Source: Moniliella sp. 'wahieum' (lineage: Eukaryota; Basidiomycota; Moniliellomycetes; Moniliellales; Moniliellaceae). From it: DNA of 64,000 nucleotides. A program made the translations under genes and the position numbers. This document shows, piece after piece, positions 61,501-64,000 of the stretch. Every line of letters starts with the position of its first letter. Within the stretch, counting starts at the first letter, position 1. Under the pieces are notes generated by a model. It saw nothing but the letters and a program-made list of their open reading frames with translations, did no database searches and was not told the DNA's origin. The stretch is from positions 186,001 through 250,000 of the forward strand of contig RSEE01000089.1 of the NCBI GenBank assembly GCA_003971905.1, given 5' to 3'.

Positions 61501-61929
61501 CGCTTTTCCAGCAACGGGTTAATCCTGTACCGTTCCCTCTCGGCGGCGCCCTTGAGGGTAGACTTGAGCACGTATACCTTGCCATCGTGCCGGCAGCGCA
61601 CGAGATCGACCATGCCGGGCCCACCGCGCTGCAGGTTTCTGACCAAGGTGTAGTCGGCGGCATGGAGCATGAGCTCGGGCACGCGCGCCAGCTGGGCGTG
61701 CTCGCTGCTGGGCAGGGATCGCGGGGGCACCCAGAGGAGGGCCAGGGCCGTATCAATGTCGGCCGAGTGGACGCTGGAGGAGGAGGAGAGGGGCGGGGGT
61801 GGCCGAGCTGGTCTGCACGCGTCCTGGCGGCTTGGAGACGGCGGCGATGGCGGGCCGTTGAAGGAGGGTGTCGAGCTGGGTGCTGCGCTCTCGCCACAGG
61901 CGGAGTTCGCCGGCGGGGGCGGAGGGCAT
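58577..61929 (-). CDS. AGC-family serine/threonine kinase, DMPK/GEK-like, with long Pro/Ser-rich tail
   Basis: The start [20 protein letters not shown] at 61929 fits the N-terminus of fungal DMPK-like kinases. The catalytic domain reads [18 protein letters not shown] (degenerate glycine loop), KVYVLKST (Lys), LLEKRIF (Glu), [12 protein letters not shown] then an intron of about 66 nt (GTACGC to ATTCAG, about 61072-61137), [20 protein letters not shown] with [15 protein letters not shown], a second intron or break near 60950, and [15 protein letters not shown], followed by [20 protein letters not shown]. The HRD motif is restored only if one C is added at the exon junction. After the kinase domain (about 60480) a Ser/Pro-rich tail of roughly 600 residues contains [15 protein letters not shown] and ends in the helical [20 protein letters not shown]. 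Many frame breaks occur. Confidence 0.82.
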
Positions 61930-62847
61930 GCTGGAAAGAGGGTGGGAGGCGAGGAGGTGGGGGGAGGAGGGAAGGCGGGCGAGGCGGGCGGTGGGGCGAG
62001 GTGGGTGGCTGGATGCTCTGTGGGTCGGCCCCTACACCGCGGGGGTAGAACATGGAGGGACCGAGGGCTGTGTCCAGGGCATCGGTGCAACGGCTGCGGG
62101 CACGGCGCCAGTGGGTGCGCCACTTGCCGTGCCAGGCAGGGGGCGCTATAGATGTTAGACTAACGACCAAGCAACCAGCCAGGCGAAACAGTGCTGGAAG
62201 TCGCAATTCGCAGCCACGCGGCCGGTGAGGCGACCGTGACCGGTGAGCGATGCCAGCCGCACATCTCAGGTGGCCCAAGCACACGCTCCCCCCTCAGCGC
62301 CCTCCAGCCTCAGCCTCCAAGCCTCGCCCACAGCCTCCATCCCCAGGCACTGGGCCGTGTTTCGCTACTGGCTGCTGGGGTCTGCGCGTGTGCTCGGGTG
62401 CGGGAGCTTCTCCTTTAGGAGAGTCTCTCGGGTGCTTTTCAAACTCTACCATTCTCAACACGCCCCCCATCTCCATATCCCATCGACCACATCTCCATCA
62501 TCGACGTCATCCCCGTACTACCAAAACATGTGGTCAAGGCATTCCATCTCCCCATGCTGCCCGCCATTTCACGCCACAGTGCTCCGTTGCCCTACCCAGT
62601 CCCCACCCCCGTCCTGCACCTCTCCCTCTTCAAGTTTCCCTGGATCCGTTGCGCAAAGCAACGCACCTGCAAGCGTGGCGCAACACATGGGCACTACGAT
62701 AGATAGGGGGGGCAACTTTTTGGATTTGACCTCGCTACTTAACGAACACTGTTTTGCAGTTTGCACCATCGGTGCCGAACCCACCCGCCATCATGAACAT
62801 CATGCCAACAATCTCACAGAACACTCGTCCCCTAGGCGGTCGCAGCG
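61930..62847. other. Intergenic upstream of the kinase, with weak plus-strand signal
   Basis: It contains a GTGACCGGTGAGCG word near 62238. A good intron 3' end (ACTTAAC ... TTTTGCAG at 62759) is followed by a plus-strand frame FAPSVPNPPAIMNIMPTISQ that reaches TAA at 62874, overlapping the SMP-30 gene tail. No matching donor or upstream exon could be fixed, so no gene is called. Confidence 0.35.
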
Positions 62848-64000
62848 TCAAATCAGGGCCTGAAGCTGCGCCGTAAAGCCCTCCACCAGGTAGACGCTGG
62901 TCTCATCCATGACAACCAGCCGACCTTGCCCAGCATGGGCAAAGTCGTTGGTCAAGGACGGGAAGAAGATCTTGACCACTGGCACCCCTCGGGCGTGGAC
63001 ACCATGACGCCATCTGCATAGTCGGCATAGACTTGCCCTGCTGGTCCAGCTTGAGGCCATCCGGGACGCGGGTAAAGGCCCAAGAGTGCATCTTTTTATT
63101 GGCCAGTTGGTGCGTCGTCACACCGTCCCGTGTGCTGGTGAGAACATCAAACTCGTATACCGCCGACGTTTCAGTCACCTCCACCACAGCCGCTTCGGTT
63201 GCGGTCGAGGTCACGTACACTTTGGTCCCGTCGGGCGAGATTTGAATACCGTTGGGAACGGAATGCTGTCGTCAAGGGCGCGGACGAGACCGGTACGCGG
63301 GTCAAGACACCAGGTCATCAAGCGCATGGTCTGGGCGGACGGAACGTTTGGGTTTGCGCGTACCACTGCCAGAGATAGGGGTTAGTAGTGCACACAATCA
63401 GAGGATTAATCGCCCTCCGCCGTCGACCGATGCAGTAGGCCAACATACCGAGTCTGTAAAGAAGATCTGTCCGGTCGTCGGGTGGACCGAAACGTCGTTA
63501 GTCCGTTCCATTGACGGCCATACGCATTTTGCAAGCACCTGAGGTGGGGCAGAGGCGTTCGTCCGGTCTACCAACACCACCGATGGGTTCAGCTCGCCCC
63601 GACCTTCGGTCACGAACAGTAGATGGTCAGCGCCATAGGCCGTGCCGCCATTAATCATCTGTACATTGGTCGAGTTGACCCCAAACAACTTGACCGCCGA
63701 CGTATCGTTCCATGCCAGAGCATGACCCTGTGCCTTGGCTCGTACCGCGACACTGGTGAGGTGTTGACCTCAAAGATGACGTTGGTGCGGTTGATAACCC
63801 GAGTGGCCATTAGGCGAACCGGCGTTAGAGACAAAGTAAAGGGACTAGGGTTGGGAAGAATGCGTCAGTGCTGCTTTGGAAAATAGGCAGTCCAGAAAGA
63901 TATAGAAACCATAAGAACAAAACGTACATCAGTTTGCGGGTAGTAGACTGGGGCCTCGTGGGCCCAGTAGTAGTCGTCGTCGTTCTTCAAAATCTCAGTG
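62848..64000 (-). CDS. SMP-30/gluconolactonase-like beta-propeller protein, 5' end outside window
   Basis: Six-bladed propeller family including lactonases; fungal members are often secreted. The first visible exon (63928-64000) encodes WAHEAPVYYPQTD, the typical fungal opening (the HEAPVY Glu is a metal ligand in the family). Intron 63845-63927 (GTACGT to CCCTAG). Next: SLYFVSNAGS, QMINGGTAYGADHLLFVTEG, MERTNDVSVHPTTGQIFFTD (Asn-Asp metal site), a probable intron around 63370-63450, then FTRVPDGLKLDQQGKVY (conserved Asp) and a C-terminus LVEGFTAQLQALI with TGA at 62848. Frame breaks lie near 63730, 63270, 63030 and 62990. The substrate is unknown. The start codon and any signal peptide lie beyond position 64000. 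Confidence 0.82.

Noticed and set aside
62243-62863. 206-codon plus-strand open frame
   Set aside because: Ser/Pro/His low complexity; the only intron-like signal (acceptor at 62759) lies inside it and contradicts it as an uninterrupted gene.

Overview
Organism. This is nuclear DNA of a fungus, most likely a basidiomycete. Every recognisable gene is eukaryotic and fungal. Introns are short (about 47-95 nt), few (0-2 per gene) and of the usual form: GTACGT or GTAAGT donors, CTAAC/CTGAC-like branch sites and YAG acceptors. The protein set includes fungal types such as a TRP/FLC-like membrane protein, Vid27, a TEA-domain factor, a Ral2-type kelch-BTB protein and a DMPK-like kinase. The low intron number points away from intron-rich mushrooms; a finer placement is not justified. 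No transposon, virus, CRISPR array, tRNA or rRNA gene was recognised. 

Layout. 1-18 kb is gene-dense: eIF3d (+), a secreted GPI-type alpha/beta hydrolase (-), TRM6 (-), mitochondrial uS15 (+), ER cyclophilin (-), MOB2 (+), a thioredoxin-fold protein without its cysteines (+), a small membrane protein (+), VID27 (-) and proteasome ATPase RPT1 (+). 18-29.5 kb: TRP-like membrane protein (-), kelch-BTB protein (-), enolase (-). 29.5-32.6 kb holds no recognisable gene. 32.6-47.5 kb: IML2-like TPR protein (-), CRAL-TRIO lipid-transfer protein (-), a compact PI-specific phospholipase C (+), a GH128-like glucanase (-) and a TEA/ATTS transcription factor (-). 47.5-53.8 kb is repeat-bearing with one orphan gene candidate. 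53.8-64 kb: coiled-coil protein (-), BSD2/NDFIP-type Rsp5 adaptor (+), DMPK-like kinase (-) and the 3' part of an SMP-30/gluconolactonase-like gene (-). 

How the genes relate. They are independent housekeeping and signalling genes, not a cluster. Several sit head to head on 230-400 bp shared promoters (TRM6/uS15m, cyclophilin/MOB2, VID27/RPT1). MOB2, the kelch-BTB protein, the phospholipase C, the TEA factor and the DMPK-like kinase all belong to families linked with polarity or morphogenesis, but nothing shows this proximity is more than chance. 

Two window-wide properties matter. First, almost every conserved gene, including essential ones, is broken by single-base frame shifts. Where an invariant motif allows comparison, the change is usually loss of one C or G from a short run, which suggests sequence error rather than decay. 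CDS entries therefore give the whole gene span, not an uninterrupted ORF. Second, gene-free DNA is peppered with 7-nt words made of G plus a palindromic hexamer of the form A....T (GATGCAT, GACTAGT, GAACGTT, GAGTACT, GAAGCTT, GAGGCCT, GACATGT, GATCGAT, GACCGGT and others), often in tandem. This is the most unusual signal in the window.
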